Source: Candidatus Parcubacteria bacterium
GTDB lineage: Bacteria > Patescibacteriota > Minisyncoccia > UBA6257 > 2-01-FULL-56-20
Assembly (NCBI GenBank): GCA_027355945.1
Contig: DAIEHA010000001.1
Span: forward strand, 67,390-106,574
Direction: 5' to 3'
Length of the DNA stretch: 39,185 nucleotides
The translations under genes were made by a program, and so were the position numbers. Positions 37,924 through 39,185 of this stretch are shown one piece after another (position 1 is the stretch's first letter; the number at the start of each line of letters is the position of its first letter). The notes beneath the pieces are model-generated. The model was not told where the DNA came from and made no database searches. It saw only the letters and a list, made by a program, of their open reading frames with translations.

Positions 37924-39099
37924 ATGCATCCCTCGCATCCCCGCAGGGCCTTCACCCTCATCGAGCTTCTCGTCGTGATCGCGATCATCGCGATCCTCGC
38001 AGTCGTCGTGGTGCTTGTGCTGAACCCCGCCCAATTGCTTGCGCAATCACGGGATGCGAACCGGGTCTCCGACATGGCAACCCTGAACTCCGCGGTCTCC
38101 CTCTATCAGGCGGACGGAGGATCCCTTGGTGCTTCCACCTCCACCTTCCTCTCCCTCCCTGATACCTCGGTTTCCTGCACGAACATAGGGTTTCCCTCAG
38201 GATTCTCCTGTGTGAGCAGTACGGCATCCCGGAATACCGACGGTTCCGGCTGGATCCCCCTTGATTTCAAGACCATCTCCTCGGGAAGTCCTCTTGGATC
38301 CCTCCCCATGGACCCCGTGAACTCCTCCTCCTCGGGCCTCTATTACAGCTATGCGACGAATGGCACCCAGTATGAGCTCATCGCAGGGGCGGAATCGAAG
38401 AAATACAGGAATACTGTGGCGGCCCTCGGGGGAGGCGTCGATGTCCTGGGATCCATGCCTTCGAAGAACCTCGTGGGCTGGTGGCCTCTCAACGAGGGAT
38501 CGGGGAACATCGCCTATGACCTTTCTGGGAACGGGGACAATGGGATGTGGAACGGCTCGACCACCAATGGAAGCTATTATGCGCAATGGAAGACGGGTAC
38601 GTGGGCGGGAACCTTTGATGGGAACACCGATTACATACAAATTCCGTTCAACGCCGCGACGCAACTCACGAAGTTCAGTGTGGCGACATGGGCGAATCCA
38701 AGCGGATCGCAGGCAGCAGGGGACACGGCGATTTTCACGGATATGTATGCCGGCGGTCCCGTGAATTATGCGCTTTATTTCCCCAATGGGAGTTTTGCGG
38801 TCGTGGGCGGCACATATAATCCCGGATGGTTCAATACTCCTTCATATAATTTGACGCTGGGTACCTGGGCATTCCTTGTCTATACCTATGACGGCGCAGA
38901 GCAGGACCTTTATGTGAATGGATCTCTTTACGCAACGAATTCCGCAGTGATAAATGTCGAAAATAGCGGAGCAGGGTTGCGGATCGGCAGGAGATGGGAT
39001 CTGTCGAACGATTTTCTCGGATCGATCGCCGATGTCCGCATCTATAATCAAGCTCTTTCTCCCGCGGAGATAATGGCATTGTACAATGCAGAAAAATAG
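37924..39099 (+). CDS. Type IV prepilin-like protein with C-terminal LamG/concanavalin-A-like lectin domain
   Basis: RAFTLIELLVVIAIIAILAVVVVLVLNPAQLLAQSRDANR; NLVGWWPLNEGSGNIAYDLSGNGDNGMWNG...GTWAFLVYTYDGAEQDLYVNGSL...IADVRIYNQALSPAEIMALYNAE. Confidence 0.92.
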   Translation: MHPSHPRRAFTLIELLVVIAIIAILAVVVVLVLNPAQLLAQSRDANRVSDMATLNSAVSLYQADGGSLGASTSTFLSLPDTSVSCTNIGFPSGFSCVSSTASRNTDGSGWIPLDFKTISSGSPLGSLPMDPVNSSSSGLYYSYATNGTQYELIAGAESKKYRNTVAALGGGVDVLGSMPSKNLVGWWPLNEGSGNIAYDLSGNGDNGMWNGSTTNGSYYAQWKTGTWAGTFDGNTDYIQIPFNAATQLTKFSVATWANPSGSQAAGDTAIFTDMYAGGPVNYALYFPNGSFAVVGGTYNPGWFNTPSYNLTLGTWAFLVYTYDGAEQDLYVNGSLYATNSAVINVENSGAGLRIGRRWDLSNDFLGSIADVRIYNQALSPAEIMALYNAEK

Positions 39100-39109
39100 G
39101 AGAATATTC

Positions 39110-39185
39110 ATGCATCCCCGCAGGGCCTTCACCCTCATCGAGCTTCTCGTCGTGATCGCGATCATCGCGATCCTCGCGGTCGTCG
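39110..39185 (+). CDS. Next prepilin-like gene in tandem, 3' truncated by window edge
   Basis: MHPRRAFTLIELLVVIAIIAILAVV; 73/74 nt identical to the previous gene's N-terminal coding segment. Confidence 0.88.
   Translation, partial: MHPRRAFTLIELLVVIAIIAILAVV

Overview
A 39.2 kb, GC-rich, gene-dense window, almost entirely + strand, that reads as a Candidate Phyla Radiation (Patescibacteria/Parcubacteria-like) chromosome segment. TGA acts as a stop, so this is not code 25. Housekeeping core: infA-rpmJ-rpsM-rpsK-rpsD-rpoA-rplQ plus rplM-rpsI; a non-oxidative pentose-phosphate cluster (rpiB, rpe, transketolase split into two genes); a complete F1Fo ATP synthase operon (atpBEFHAGDC); mpg, nth, an ABC exporter, an SppA-like protease, ychF and tRNA-Lys(UUU). 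Accessory layer: large secreted or anchored surface proteins (PG-binding, beta-helix and Ig-like modules) and type IV prepilin-like proteins with one conserved N-terminus and swapped C-terminal modules; a further copy starts at the right edge. Main observations: (i) a 32-bp exact duplication of the rpsI 3' end flanking a 1.8-kb surface-protein segment that itself carries a frameshift; (ii) many -10 hexamers 4-10 nt upstream of start codons, suggesting leaderless transcription; (iii) a palindromic -10 (ATTATAAT) placed almost symmetrically between the divergent repair genes mpg and nth; (iv) trimmed core machines (RpoA without alpha-CTD, AtpC without its C-terminal helices, short AtpH); (v) an EndoIII with a Cys-to-His change at an Fe-S ligand position; (vi) two adjacent proteins with beta-carbonic-anhydrase-like C-x-D-x-R motifs. 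I found no CRISPR array, transposase, or clear defence system. All family calls were made by eye; no searches were run.
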